Below are positions 1 through 7,022 of a DNA stretch of 17,874 nt, piece by piece; within the stretch, counting starts at the first letter, position 1; each line of letters begins with the position of its first letter. The position numbers and the translations under genes were made by a program. The DNA comes from Parcubacteria group bacterium Gr01-1014_56. Its GTDB lineage: Bacteria; Patescibacteriota; Minisyncoccia; Phycocordibacterales; SBAW01. Under the pieces are notes generated by a model. The model was not told the origin of the DNA and made no database searches. It was given only the letters and a program-made list of their open reading frames with translations. The stretch is from positions 1 to 17,874 of the forward strand of contig VMFK01000007.1 in assembly GCA_007375995.1 (NCBI GenBank), read 5' to 3'.

Positions 1-158
<158 letters not shown>

Positions 159-177
159 CGCTAGAATATAAAAAATT

Positions 178-207
178 AAAACGGCGGGATTTTTGTCCCG
201 CCGTTTT
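178..207. terminator. Bidirectional intrinsic terminator between rpoC and the 32-aa microgene
   Basis: A 12-bp perfect stem (178-189 with 196-207, core ACGGCGGGA/TCCCGCCGT) closes a 6-nt loop. The arms begin with AAAA and end with TTTT, so the transcript ends in a U run in either direction. On the minus strand the T-run continues (TTTTAATTTTT), so it suits the convergent microgene at 222-320 as well as rpoC. Confidence 0.88.
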
Positions 208-221
208 GGCGTTGGAAACGC

Positions 222-320
222 TCACATGAAGAAAGGAAGAAACTCAAGGAGCTTTTCCTTCGGCGTCGCGATAATGACGCCTGTCAAAAGTCCAGAAAGA
301 TAAGCAACAATGTTCATCAT
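222..320 (-). CDS. 32-residue single-span membrane microprotein (unrecognised)
   Basis: This short gene is read on the minus strand from ATG 320-318 to TGA 224-222. Its product starts MMNIVAYLSGLLTGVIIATP and continues with KEKLLEFLPFFM. A hydrophobic stretch (about residues 4-18) is followed by a KEK charge cluster and a second hydrophobic tail, so it is likely membrane bound. The case that it is real rests on its signals. The -35 TTGACA (379-374), exact 17-bp spacer and -10 TACAAT (356-351) are near-consensus. A GGGAGAAG ribosome binding site (332-325) lies 4 nt before the ATG, and a terminator lies 15 nt past the stop. An adjacent in-frame ATG (317) is an alternative start. I do not recognise a family. 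A type I toxin-like or structural membrane peptide is possible, but I see no antisense RNA. Confidence 0.7.
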   Translation of the reverse strand: MMNIVAYLSGLLTGVIIATPKEKLLEFLPFFM

Positions 321-350
321 CGATCTTCTCCCGTTACTATTTCGAGCTAA

Positions 351-379
351 ATTGTACTCCTATTTAGTCTTTCTGTCAA
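351..379 (-). promoter_or_regulatory. Sigma-70 promoter of the 32-aa microgene
   Basis: On the minus strand TTGACA (379-374, 6/6) and TACAAT (356-351, 5/6) are separated by exactly 17 bp. The predicted start near 344 gives a leader of about 24 nt that contains the GGGAGAAG ribosome binding site. It points away from dnaG, whose ATG lies 41 bp behind the -35. Confidence 0.85.
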
Positions 380-403
380 GTCGATGGGATAAGGCCGGCG
401 GAG

Positions 404-409
404 TACACT
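404..409 (+). promoter_or_regulatory. Candidate -10 element of dnaG
   Basis: TACACT lies 10 nt before the dnaG ATG, and no Shine-Dalgarno sequence is visible in between. There is no good -35 and no TGn extension. This is the weakest member of the set of -10 elements close to start codons in this window. Confidence 0.35.
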
Positions 410-419
410 ATTACTACCT

Positions 420-2114
420 ATGGACACTCCGGCTCAGCAAATCAAAGAGAAGATAAATATTGCCGACGTGGTGGGGCAGTATGTGACGCTAAAGAAAGCA
501 GGCCGCACCTACACGGCTCGTTGCCCCTTCCATACTGAAAAGACCGCGAGCTTTCATGTCTCTCCCGAGCGCGGCACCTACAAATGTTTTGGTTGTGGCG
601 AGGGCGGCGACATCTTCTCTTTTGTAGAAAAAATGGAAGGGGTCGACTTTCTCACGGCGCTCAAACAACTCGCTGAGCGAGCCGGAGTAAAACTAGAGCG
701 GCAGTTTACTCCAACAAAAGAGCACAAAGAGCACGACGAGCGTCTGCACGATGTGTGCGAGGAGACAACGAAGTTTTTTGAGTCAGCGCTGATACAACAC
801 AAAGAGGCACATGAGTATCTCCATTCGCGGGGCTTGCGCGACGACACGATACTCGCGTGGCGTCTCGGCTATGCACCAGCGCGCTGGGAGGAGCTTTCAA
901 AACACTTAGTTTCAAAAGGGTTTACTAAAGAGGAGGTCGTTGACGCCGGCTTTGCGGTGAAGTCTGAGAAAAAACCGGGGGAGGTGTTTGATCGCTTCCG
1001 TGGTCGCATCATATTCCCAATCTTCGACAGTGCTGGTCGCCCCGTTGCTGTTTCGGGGCGTTATTTTGAGCGAGTCCCTGGACAAAAGGAGGAAGGCGAG
1101 CCAGCAAAGTATGTAAACTCGCCTGAAACGGCCCTGTTTAAAAAATCAAAAACACTCTACGGTTTTGACCGCGCCAAAAACGCTATCCGTAAAGCGGATT
1201 GTATTTTGCTAGTTGAGGGGCAGTTCGACCTCGTGCTCTCACACCAATCGGGGTTGCCCTTTACGGTAGCACTCTCCGGCACAGCGCTAACGCCCGAGCA
1301 CTTAAATTTGCTTTCAAGGCTTTCAAAACGTCTCGTACTTGCCTTAGATGCCGACCAAGCTGGGGTGCGCGCGGGGTTGCGCTCAGCCCAGATGGCCCTT
1401 GCGGCCGGGTTTGATGTTAAAGTGCCGACCTTACCTGAGGGCAAAGACCCCGCGGACTTGGCGCGTGAGAACCCAGAGCTGCTTAAAGCAGCGATCCGCA
1501 CCTCAAAAACTGCCGTCGAGTTTTTTCTCGGGGCGGTGCGCACAGGAACTAAGGACGAGCGCGGGTATAAAAAAGCAGTTGAGGCTCAAGTATTGCCCTT
1601 GATCTCCGCAATAGGGAGTAAGATTGAGCAAGAACATTTTGTCCGTATCGTGGCCCATGCGCTCGGTGTTTCAGAGGGAGCGGTTTTGGGCGAGGTTGCT
1701 AAAAGACCAAGAGGAGAGGGCGCTCAAAACTCTGAGGAAGAGTATCCAGAAGTGGCTGAGATTAGGATCGAGCAAACTCCGCTTGAGCGAGCCATTGCTA
1801 TGGTGGCTTTCTGTAATGAAGAGGAGACTCCAACCTACGCGCAGCTTGTAGAGCTTGTCGGCGTTGCCCGAGTAGCAGAAATTAAAATAAAAACAAAAGG
1901 CGAAGAGGAGCGACTACGGTTTGAGTTTGACCTGCTTGGCGAGAACGAGCGCGCAGTGATCGAGGAGCTCCTGCGCGCGATTGAGCGTAAAATAATCCAA
2001 GAAAAAATAGGGACGCTTCAAGCCGACCTGCGTCAGAGCGCCACGACCAACGAAACACTTTTATTACGTGAACTCTCGAGCCTTAAGAGGCGCGAGCAAG
2101 AGCTCAGACAGTGA
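420..2114 (+). CDS. dnaG: DNA primase DnaG
   Basis: DnaG makes the RNA primers for leading and lagging strand DNA synthesis, working with the replicative helicase at the fork. The 564-residue protein shows the expected order. A CHC2 zinc-binding domain has C35, H38, C56 and C59 (CPFH...CFGC). The catalytic core carries a Toprim fold with VEGQFD near residue 265 (metal-binding Glu) and ALDADQAG near 310 (the DxD motif). A long charged helical C-terminal region is in the position of the helicase-binding domain. Length is in the normal range (about 560-650). The start ATG gives the usual N-terminus, with an IKEKINIADVVGQYVTLKK type helix before the zinc domain. It is followed 41 nt later by rpoD, a classic macromolecular synthesis pairing. 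No ribosome binding site precedes the ATG. Confidence 0.97.
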   Translation: MDTPAQQIKEKINIADVVGQYVTLKKAGRTYTARCPFHTEKTASFHVSPERGTYKCFGCGEGGDIFSFVEKMEGVDFLTALKQLAERAGVKLERQFTPTKEHKEHDERLHDVCEETTKFFESALIQHKEAHEYLHSRGLRDDTILAWRLGYAPARWEELSKHLVSKGFTKEEVVDAGFAVKSEKKPGEVFDRFRGRIIFPIFDSAGRPVAVSGRYFERVPGQKEEGEPAKYVNSPETALFKKSKTLYGFDRAKNAIRKADCILLVEGQFDLVLSHQSGLPFTVALSGTALTPEHLNLLSRLSKRLVLALDADQAGVRAGLRSAQMALAAGFDVKVPTLPEGKDPADLARENPELLKAAIRTSKTAVEFFLGAVRTGTKDERGYKKAVEAQVLPLISAIGSKIEQEHFVRIVAHALGVSEGAVLGEVAKRPRGEGAQNSEEEYPEVAEIRIEQTPLERAIAMVAFCNEEETPTYAQLVELVGVARVAEIKIKTKGEEERLRFEFDLLGENERAVIEELLRAIERKIIQEKIGTLQADLRQSATTNETLLLRELSSLKRREQELRQ

Positions 2115-2135
2115 TTTCTCTTTGCTGTTTTTTCA

Positions 2136-2144
2136 TGCTATAGT
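2136..2144 (+). promoter_or_regulatory. Extended -10 promoter of rpoD
   Basis: TGC followed by TATAGT (2139-2144, 5/6 to consensus) forms an extended -10 that ends 11 nt before the rpoD ATG. No Shine-Dalgarno sequence lies in between. A start 6-8 nt downstream would leave a leader of only about 4 nt. Confidence 0.6.
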
Positions 2145-2155
2145 ACTGACTATCA

Positions 2156-3403
2156 ATGGCGAAGGCTAAAAAAGCGGGTAAAAAGCGGGGCCTCAAGCGT
2201 CGGTCTGCCGGAGGCAAGGCTAAAAATTATCGTGTAGCGGCTGCAAAACGTCGCTCAAAACTCGCGCCCAAAAAGGTCTTAAAGAAAGGACCTAAAATTC
2301 CTGAACCGAAAACGCCCGTAAAACTCTCCAAAAAAGCGGAGGAGCATAATCGCAAAGCCGAGCAATTAATGGAGCGCGGCCGCCAAAGAGGCTTTGTCAC
2401 CTATGACGAAATTTTAAAGAGCTTTCCAAACATCGAGACAGACGTGATGTTTTTGGAGGATTTGTACGAGAAGTTTTCAACCGCGCATATCGATGTGCTT
2501 GAGGGCGGCGGCATGCTTGAGATCGCCGAGGAGCCGGTGGAGAAGGGCTACTCTCGCTCAGACTCCTCCTACGACTCTATCCAGATGTACCTGCGCGAGA
2601 TCGGCAAATACCCGCTCCTAAACGCGCAGTCTGAGCGCGACCTCGCAAAACGCATTGTTGAGGGCGACTCTGAGGCGCGCAACTTGCTCGCCCGAGCAAA
2701 CTTGCGTCTTGTGGTCTCTATAGCTAAAAAATATGTCGGCAGGAGCCCTGACCTTACGCTCCTTGACCTTATCCAGGAGGGGAACCTTGGCCTCTTTAAG
2801 GCGGTAGATAAATTTGATTACGAAAAGGGCTTCAAATTCTCAACCTACGCCACGTGGTGGATCCGCCAGGCTATTACACGCGCACTTGCCGACCAGTCTC
2901 GGACGATCCGCATCCCGGTCCACATGGTTGAGACTATCGCCAAATACAAACAGGTATCACGCCGCCTCTCGCAGGAGCTTGGCCGCGACCCCCTCGCCGA
3001 AGAGATCGCTCTTGAGATGAATGTCGATGTCGCAAAGATCTATCAGATAGAAAAGATCGACCAGGACACTGTTTCGCTTGAGAGCCCAGTGGGGAGCGAC
3101 GGCGACGACGACGGTAAGTCTGTGCTCGGCGACTTTATTAAAGACGACAAGATCCTCTCGCCCGACCAGGAGGTTGCACGCAGGATACTCGCCGACCAAT
3201 TGCATGAAATTTTAGATGAGCTTTCTCCCAAAGAACGGGAGATTTTGAAACTCCGCCATGGTCTTGAGGACGGCATCTACCACACCCTTGAGGAGGTAGG
3301 GAAGAAGTTCGGCGTTACCCGCGAGCGCATCCGCCAGATTGAGGCAAAGGCCTTGGAGCGCATCCGCACTAACGAGAAGGCCAAGCGCCTCCGAAGCTAC
3401 TAA
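2156..3403 (+). CDS. rpoD: Primary RNA polymerase sigma factor (sigma-70 family)
   Basis: This is the housekeeping sigma factor that directs RNA polymerase to -35/-10 promoters. It has a region 1.1-like segment (about 68-120, [17 protein letters not shown]) and region 1.2 (about 137-170, [11 protein letters not shown]). Region 2 (about 180-245) contains the -10 recognition helix [16 protein letters not shown]. Region 3 spans about 250-310. Region 4 (about 345-412) contains the helix-turn-helix [20 protein letters not shown] that contacts the -35. The acidic linker with GDDDG (315-320) before region 4 is in the 3.2 area. Oddly, the first 66 residues are extremely basic, with about 26 Lys/Arg and only 3 acidic residues, like a histone-H1 type tail in front of region 1.1. 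The gene lies behind dnaG and its own extended -10. Only 23 bp separate it from the next gene. Confidence 0.97.
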   Translation: MAKAKKAGKKRGLKRRSAGGKAKNYRVAAAKRRSKLAPKKVLKKGPKIPEPKTPVKLSKKAEEHNRKAEQLMERGRQRGFVTYDEILKSFPNIETDVMFLEDLYEKFSTAHIDVLEGGGMLEIAEEPVEKGYSRSDSSYDSIQMYLREIGKYPLLNAQSERDLAKRIVEGDSEARNLLARANLRLVVSIAKKYVGRSPDLTLLDLIQEGNLGLFKAVDKFDYEKGFKFSTYATWWIRQAITRALADQSRTIRIPVHMVETIAKYKQVSRRLSQELGRDPLAEEIALEMNVDVAKIYQIEKIDQDTVSLESPVGSDGDDDGKSVLGDFIKDDKILSPDQEVARRILADQLHEILDELSPKEREILKLRHGLEDGIYHTLEEVGKKFGVTRERIRQIEAKALERIRTNEKAKRLRSY

Positions 3404-3411
3404 CCCCTCTT

Positions 3412-3420
3412 TGCTATACT
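3412..3420 (+). promoter_or_regulatory. Extended -10 promoter immediately before the nuclease gene
   Basis: TGC followed by TATACT (3415-3420) ends exactly 6 nt before the ATG at 3427. Transcription starting 7 nt past the -10 would begin on the A of the ATG. There is no room for, and no sign of, a Shine-Dalgarno sequence. Confidence 0.65.
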
Positions 3421-3426
3421 GCCCTC

Positions 3427-4248
3427 ATGGCAGGCAAAAAAGACCTCCCGATCAAGCATTGGAGCCACTCCTCGCTCATGACCTTTTTGAGGAACCCCTT
3501 GGCGTGGTACAAGCGCTATGTTGAAGAGATCTATGACACACCCGCTAGCCCCTCCTCAATCGTAGGGCGTGCAGGGCATATAGCGCTCCAACATTTTTAT
3601 GGGGGGATAGGGAAGGAGGGCGCGGTTGAGCTCGGGCTTGAGTACTTGCGCGCTATTGCTGATTTTGAAATCAATTTCGGTCGTGCCAAAAGCCGTGCTG
3701 CAAAGAAGAAGCGCCGCGCGGGGATGGAGCGCGACTACCTGCGGGCAATTGGTTTTTATTTAGCACGTGCGCCTAAATATAAAGTCCTCGGGGTTGAAGT
3801 AAAAGGAGTTACCGAGGTTGAGGGCTTGGTGTTACCGCTTAAGGCAGTGTCAGACTTAGTGGTTGAGTCAAAAGTTGACCGACGAGGCGTGGATATTGTT
3901 GACCATAAGTTTGTCGATTCTTTTAGCCCGCAAGGCGTGCACAAAACGTTGTTCGTGGTGCAAGCGCTTTTTAACTACTACACGGTTAAAGAAAAATTTG
4001 GTAAACCAGTGAGGCGCTTTATTGTCCATGAGTGCAAAAAATCAAAAAACGCCGATGGCAAAAGCCAGATGCGGCGCTATGTTATCGACTTCCGCGACAA
4101 AAAAGAAGACTTTAAACTTTTTCATAGGCTACTCAACGACGCCACCGCAGAGATATCCCGCCCGCGCGTGTACCTCCCTAACCCAACCGACATGTTTGAG
4201 GGAGAAAACTCTTTTGATATCTATCGTTTGGGGCTAGTAGACGAGTAA
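3427..4248 (+). CDS. PD-(D/E)XK superfamily nuclease (RecB/Cas4-like fold)
   Basis: The 273-residue product matches the PD-(D/E)XK nuclease layout of the RecB C-terminal/Cas4-like group. It begins with a SHSSLMTFLRNPLAWYKRYV helix (13-32), typical of this family. GRAGHIALQHF follows (H51 in the conserved histidine motif). Then come the catalytic strand AVSDLVV (D143) and VDIVDHKF (D159, K161). A later QALFNYYTV helix fits the Q-Y motif. The C-terminal cysteine cluster that binds Fe-S in Cas4 and AddB is absent, so this is a cluster-free member. No cas genes or helicase partner lie nearby. A role in DNA repair or recombination is inferred from the family only. It is convergent with the DsbA-like gene, and both stop codons sit in one inverted repeat. 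Confidence 0.85.
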   Translation: MAGKKDLPIKHWSHSSLMTFLRNPLAWYKRYVEEIYDTPASPSSIVGRAGHIALQHFYGGIGKEGAVELGLEYLRAIADFEINFGRAKSRAAKKKRRAGMERDYLRAIGFYLARAPKYKVLGVEVKGVTEVEGLVLPLKAVSDLVVESKVDRRGVDIVDHKFVDSFSPQGVHKTLFVVQALFNYYTVKEKFGKPVRRFIVHECKKSKNADGKSQMRRYVIDFRDKKEDFKLFHRLLNDATAEISRPRVYLPNPTDMFEGENSFDIYRLGLVDE

Positions 4249-4315
4249 CAAAAGAAAATTCCTTGTTCCGGAGAGATATACCGCACTCCTACACAAGAAA
4301 TATTTCTTTTGTTAC
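4245..4315. terminator. Inverted repeat spanning both convergent stop codons
   Basis: GTAACAAAAGAAA (4245-4257) is the exact reverse complement of TTTCTTTTGTTAC (4303-4315), a 13-bp stem around a 45-nt loop. Inside the loop, CTTGT...GGAG and CTCC...ACAAG can extend the pairing with mismatches. The arms contain the TAA of the nuclease gene and the TAA of the DsbA-like gene. It probably acts as a shared 3' end structure in both directions, though it lacks a canonical U tail. Confidence 0.55.
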
Positions 4316-5013
4316 TGAGCCACTGGAGTTGCGCTGACGCCTTCGAGTACCGCGTCAATTGCGGCGCGCATAGAGTCGTAGGGCTGGTTGCCGTTGAGCG
4401 TCACAGCCTCAGACCCCACCATAATTAGCGTATAGGGCGTACCCTGAGCGCCGAGCTTGATTGCCTCGTTATAGGAGTCTGTGACCTTCTTTGCGTATTT
4501 GTTACTCGAGAGGCAGGTGTTAAATGCGGCGACATCAAGGCCAACATCTTTAGCGATCACCGGTAGTTGTGCCAAATCAAGCCCGTTGTTTGAGGGAGTT
4601 ACTTCAAATACTCTGTCGATAAATTTAAAGTACGCGGTGTCGCCGCCCTGCTCAGCAGCACACTCTGCGGCTTGAGCCTCCTGCGGCGCCTTGGAGTGGA
4701 TCGACGCGAGGGGGAATGCACGTGAGACCCAGGCAACCTTGCCTCCGGCACCGTAGTACTCCATTACCCTGTGCATGGTTGCTTGGAATGTCTTGCAGTG
4801 CGGGCACTCAAGGTCCATATACTCGATGACCTTAACCGGAGCGTTTGGGTTTCCTAAGATATGGTCAATAGCAGGGTCGTAGGCACGGGCAGACACAGCC
4901 CCGTTTGAGCCGCCATTTGTCGGTAGACTCGACTTCCCAGCCCAGAACACTGCGCCAGCGATAAGCACACCTGCAACAACGATAGTAATCGGCAATACGT
5001 ATTGGCTATTCAT
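4312..5013 (-). CDS. Membrane-anchored DsbA-like thiol:disulfide oxidoreductase
   Basis: This is a thioredoxin-fold protein of the DsbA/BdbD type that would introduce or shuffle disulfides outside the cytoplasm. It has 233 residues. One N-terminal transmembrane helix (about 5-25) with no obvious cleavage site is followed by a Gly/Ser linker. The catalytic domain has the active site C70-P-H-C73, preceded by VKVIEYMDLE. The helical insert is followed by the cis-proline loop GTPYT (P193), typically GTPT/S in the family. Extra cysteines C118 and C167 may form a second disulfide, as in BdbD-like proteins. The start is supported by TAGAAT 8 nt upstream with TTGTGG 17 bp further up. No electron partner (DsbB or VKOR) is in the window. 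The adjacent divergent gene encodes a secreted protein with two cysteines, a possible substrate. Confidence 0.9.
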   Translation of the reverse strand: MNSQYVLPITIVVAGVLIAGAVFWAGKSSLPTNGGSNGAVSARAYDPAIDHILGNPNAPVKVIEYMDLECPHCKTFQATMHRVMEYYGAGGKVAWVSRAFPLASIHSKAPQEAQAAECAAEQGGDTAYFKFIDRVFEVTPSNNGLDLAQLPVIAKDVGLDVAAFNTCLSSNKYAKKVTDSYNEAIKLGAQGTPYTLIMVGSEAVTLNGNQPYDSMRAAIDAVLEGVSATPVAQ

Positions 5014-5021
5014 ATTTGGTT

Positions 5022-5050
5022 ATTCTACCTTCTCTCTTTTACTCCCACAA
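5022..5050 (-). promoter_or_regulatory. Promoter of the DsbA-like gene
   Basis: On the minus strand TTGTGG (5050-5045) and TAGAAT (5027-5022, 5/6) are spaced 17 bp. The -10 ends 8 nt before the ATG and no Shine-Dalgarno sequence intervenes, so a near-leaderless mRNA is predicted. Confidence 0.55.
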
Positions 5051-5052
5051 AC

Positions 5053-5081
5053 TTGACTATGAGCTATTTTTGATTTAAATT
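5053..5081 (+). promoter_or_regulatory. Promoter of the secreted-protein gene
   Basis: TTGACT (5053-5058, 5/6) and TAAATT (5076-5081, 4/6) are spaced 17 bp. It lies back to back with the DsbA-like gene's promoter and leaves a leader of about 48 nt before the start codon. Confidence 0.55.
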
Positions 5082-5136
5082 ATAAATTAGGACAGCAACT
5101 AAAAACAGTAGCAAATCGGAGTGTTTAGGAATGATA

Positions 5137-5499
5137 ATGTTTTTAAGAGTTCTTTTGACGTCTTGTTTCTTGGTGGCGCCACTGGGGGTCTCACTTGTAA
5201 AAGCTGAGGACGAGCCGCCCTGTAGTGCAACCACAGTAACCAAGGGTTTGTTGGAAAAAGAACTGAGGGCCATCTTAGGCCCAGACACTTCTTCAAAAGA
5301 CACAATGATGATTGTGTCTTGCAAGTCACCAACAGAAGAAAAAATCGCTGAAGCAGCGGCGAAGAACCGCGCTAGTAAAGAATCGCTGGATATTGAAAAG
5401 GTCAGTACCGTTGCGCTTGGCTATGTAAACGGGAGCGACAAAATGGCTCTCACAAAGCAGGCATTTAGCGCCGATTGGCTTGTCACTATAACTCCCTGA
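5137..5499 (+). CDS. Small secreted protein with signal peptide, function unknown
   Basis: I do not recognise a family. The 120-residue product begins with a clear signal peptide: a short basic start (MFLR), a hydrophobic core to about residue 20, then VKA before EDEPP, so cleavage after A23 is likely. The mature part is about 97 residues, charged and mostly helical in look, with two cysteines (C29 and C62) that could form one disulfide. ATG 5137 is preferred because TTAGGA lies 6 nt before it. ATG 5131, two codons earlier, is an alternative served by GGAG 9 nt upstream. The gene is a single transcription unit, with its own promoter upstream and a strong intrinsic terminator 9 nt after the stop. 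It diverges from the DsbA-like gene, a plausible catalyst for its disulfide. Confidence 0.72.
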   Translation: MFLRVLLTSCFLVAPLGVSLVKAEDEPPCSATTVTKGLLEKELRAILGPDTSSKDTMMIVSCKSPTEEKIAEAAAKNRASKESLDIEKVSTVALGYVNGSDKMALTKQAFSADWLVTITP

Positions 5500-5507
5500 G
5501 GGGATTC

Positions 5508-5541
5508 GAGGCCGGACCAAAAGTCCGGCCTCTTTGTTTTT
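5508..5541 (+). terminator. Intrinsic terminator after the secreted-protein gene
   Basis: GAGGCCGGAC (5508-5517) pairs perfectly with GTCCGGCCTC (5523-5532) around a 5-nt CAAAA loop, followed by TTTGTTTTT. This is a textbook rho-independent terminator. Confidence 0.95.
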
Positions 5542-5572
5542 ATAAAAACATTTTCGTCTCTTTGATTGCTAA

Positions 5573-5606
5573 TGCGTAACTTTTCGCATATGCGAAAAGT
5601 TACGCA
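5573..5606. repeat. Perfect 34-bp palindrome (copy 1), candidate operator
   Basis: The 34 bases are identical to their own reverse complement. The half is TGCGTAACTTTTCGCAT. Each half is itself a near-palindrome (TGCGTAA / TTTTCGCA), so the site contains four TGCG/CGCA arms. It ends 3 bp before the -35 of the 224-residue orphan gene and has no T tail, which suits an operator or recombination site better than a terminator. A degenerate copy lies at 10455-10488. Confidence 0.85.
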
Positions 5607-5609
5607 ACA

Positions 5610-5638
5610 TTGACTATAATTTTAAAATGTGATAAGAT
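5610..5638 (+). promoter_or_regulatory. Promoter of the 224-residue orphan gene
   Basis: TTGACT (5610-5615, 5/6) and TAAGAT (5633-5638, 4/6) are spaced exactly 17 bp. The leader is about 49 nt and carries GGAGGAG, 7 nt before the ATG at 5694. Confidence 0.75.
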
Positions 5639-5693
5639 TTTAACAGATTAGTTTCCAATAAATTCACCAATAAACTCAGCGGAGGAGAAAGAC

Positions 5694-6368
5694 ATGACCA
5701 CAAGTTTGTATAGTGCTAGGGAGAGATCAAAGCAACAGATCTTCTACAACCCGACATGGGTTGCCCTGGAGTGGAATTTCATTCCGCCAGAGATGATCGC
5801 CGAAGTATGCGGTATTCGCTACAGCAATGATCAACTCGCTCTGTCCCATGACAAGTTCCCAACGCAGGAACAAATCAAAAAGTGCCACGAGCAGGGGTTA
5901 AGCCTTATGCCCGGCCCGCCTGAACCAATGTCGGATCTGGAGGTTCGCGACCTTAGCAGCAGCAATTTACTGTCTTCAAAACAAATCTGGTACGGGGATA
6001 ATAAATTCGCACATACCGACAAGGTTGGGCCAGGTTGGATCGCGTATCAAAGGGAACCGGCTGCCGGCTCACTCGGTAAGAGTTGGCTCGAATACAATTG
6101 GCCCTTAGGTGCCGTACCTTTTGAGGAACCGAACGCCGCCGAACGGCTCTGGATTTTTCTCATCAACAAAGCAGTGCGCGGCGAGTACCTTTTTCAACGC
6201 ATCTGTGTCAGGACCTCAAGTCTACTCGACAAGAATGGCGATAAGGATCGCGATCGCATGGCCTTCGGCTACTACGCTCCCGATGATATACGCGCTGTCG
6301 CTTATTCGGACACAGACGCTTATCCTGACCTCGGGTCGGCGGGCATCTGGAAGTTCCGATCTGCGTAA
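5694..6368 (+). CDS. Hypothetical cytosolic protein, tryptophan-rich
   Basis: The function is not recognised. The 224-residue product has no signal peptide or membrane segment and is rich in Trp, Tyr and Pro. Notable blocks are a central GPGWIAYQREPAAGSLGKSW, then VPFEEPNAAERLW, RGEYLFQRICVRTSS and, near the end, DKDRDRMAFGYYAPDD. From memory, this string of blocks resembles hypothetical proteins common in Parcubacteria genomes; I cannot verify that here. The start is secure, with GGAGGAG 7 nt upstream and a 17-bp-spaced promoter before that. The gene is flanked by a perfect palindrome on the left and a strong terminator on the right, so it is an isolated, well-signalled transcription unit between unrelated genes. 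That would suit a gene gained as a unit. Confidence 0.75.
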   Translation: MTTSLYSARERSKQQIFYNPTWVALEWNFIPPEMIAEVCGIRYSNDQLALSHDKFPTQEQIKKCHEQGLSLMPGPPEPMSDLEVRDLSSSNLLSSKQIWYGDNKFAHTDKVGPGWIAYQREPAAGSLGKSWLEYNWPLGAVPFEEPNAAERLWIFLINKAVRGEYLFQRICVRTSSLLDKNGDKDRDRMAFGYYAPDDIRAVAYSDTDAYPDLGSAGIWKFRSA

Positions 6369-6393
6369 CCAAGTTGAATCTCGAAACTCTGAG

Positions 6394-6433
6394 CCCCCGC
6401 ACTATCATCTAGTGCGGGGGTTCTTTCTTTTTT
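6394..6433 (+). terminator. Intrinsic terminator after the 224-residue orphan
   Basis: CCCCCGCACTA (6394-6404) pairs with TAGTGCGGGGG (6410-6420) around a 5-nt loop and is followed by TTCTTTCTTTTTT. The exonuclease gene converges on it from the other side and stops 10 bp away. Confidence 0.95.
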
Positions 6434-6443
6434 AAACGCAAAA

Positions 6444-7013
6444 CTAAAATGGTAGAGTGTGGGTGAGGGAAGAACCTTTTTCTTCCTCCCATTTGCTTGT
6501 GTCGAGTTTTATTTCGCGCGGGCCTTCGTAGTCCATATACTTTAGCGAATTGTTTTTGCGGGCGTAGTCGTAGATTTCTTTGGTGAGTTTGACGTCGTCT
6601 AGGCAATACTCGCGCACCTTCTCAAACTCGCCCGCTGCCCACCACTTTTGTGCCTCGAGCCCATGGCCGATTTTGCCGCGGCCGAGCGTCCCCTCGGCGA
6701 CACTGTCGAGCCGGAGCCTCCTGCCCAGCACGTTTTTGATTTCTTTTAGTAAATCTAAACTTTTTATTTTAGTGAGGTCGCCAGTGTAGTAACGGTTGAG
6801 GATCGGGATATCAAAATGGTCGGAGTTGTAGCCAACTAAAAGGTCTGCTCGCTCAAGTATCGGCCATAACTGCGCGAGTTCATCACGCAAAAAGCTCGAG
6901 TATCGGTCGCTCTCAGAGTCGTGTATCCCAACAACGGTGATCTCTTGCTTGGAGAAGTCGCCCTGGGGCCCAAAGTCGCCTATGGTTTCGATATCGAAGG
7001 TAATACGCTTCAT
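6444..7013 (-). CDS. DEDDy 3'-5' exonuclease-like protein (RNase H fold)
   Basis: A single-domain RNase H-fold exonuclease of 189 residues, related to the proofreading domain of B-family polymerases. The three exonuclease motifs are visible. Exo I is FDIET (D7, E9), Exo II is VGYNSDHFDIPIL (D68), and Exo III is YCLDD (Y136 and D140), the Y-x3-D spacing that defines the DEDDy subtype. The likely activity is removal of 3' nucleotides from DNA or RNA. The substrate cannot be told from sequence, and YprB-type ribonuclease-like proteins are also in this group. It starts 9 nt after the hisS stop, so it is almost certainly co-transcribed with hisS. No ribosome binding site is seen, so translation may couple to hisS. 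Confidence 0.85.
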   Translation of the reverse strand: MKRITFDIETIGDFGPQGDFSKQEITVVGIHDSESDRYSSFLRDELAQLWPILERADLLVGYNSDHFDIPILNRYYTGDLTKIKSLDLLKEIKNVLGRRLRLDSVAEGTLGRGKIGHGLEAQKWWAAGEFEKVREYCLDDVKLTKEIYDYARKNNSLKYMDYEGPREIKLDTSKWEEEKGSSLTHTLPF

Positions 7014-7022
7014 GGGGAGAAA

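Noticed and set aside
1157..1543. Long open frame on the minus strand inside dnaG
   Set aside because: It is a shadow of dnaG's codon pattern, with low-complexity Ser/Arg/Ala composition, no start signals and no family resemblance.
3427..4248. Cas4 as part of a CRISPR system
   Set aside because: There is no C-terminal cysteine cluster, no other cas gene and no repeat array in the window.
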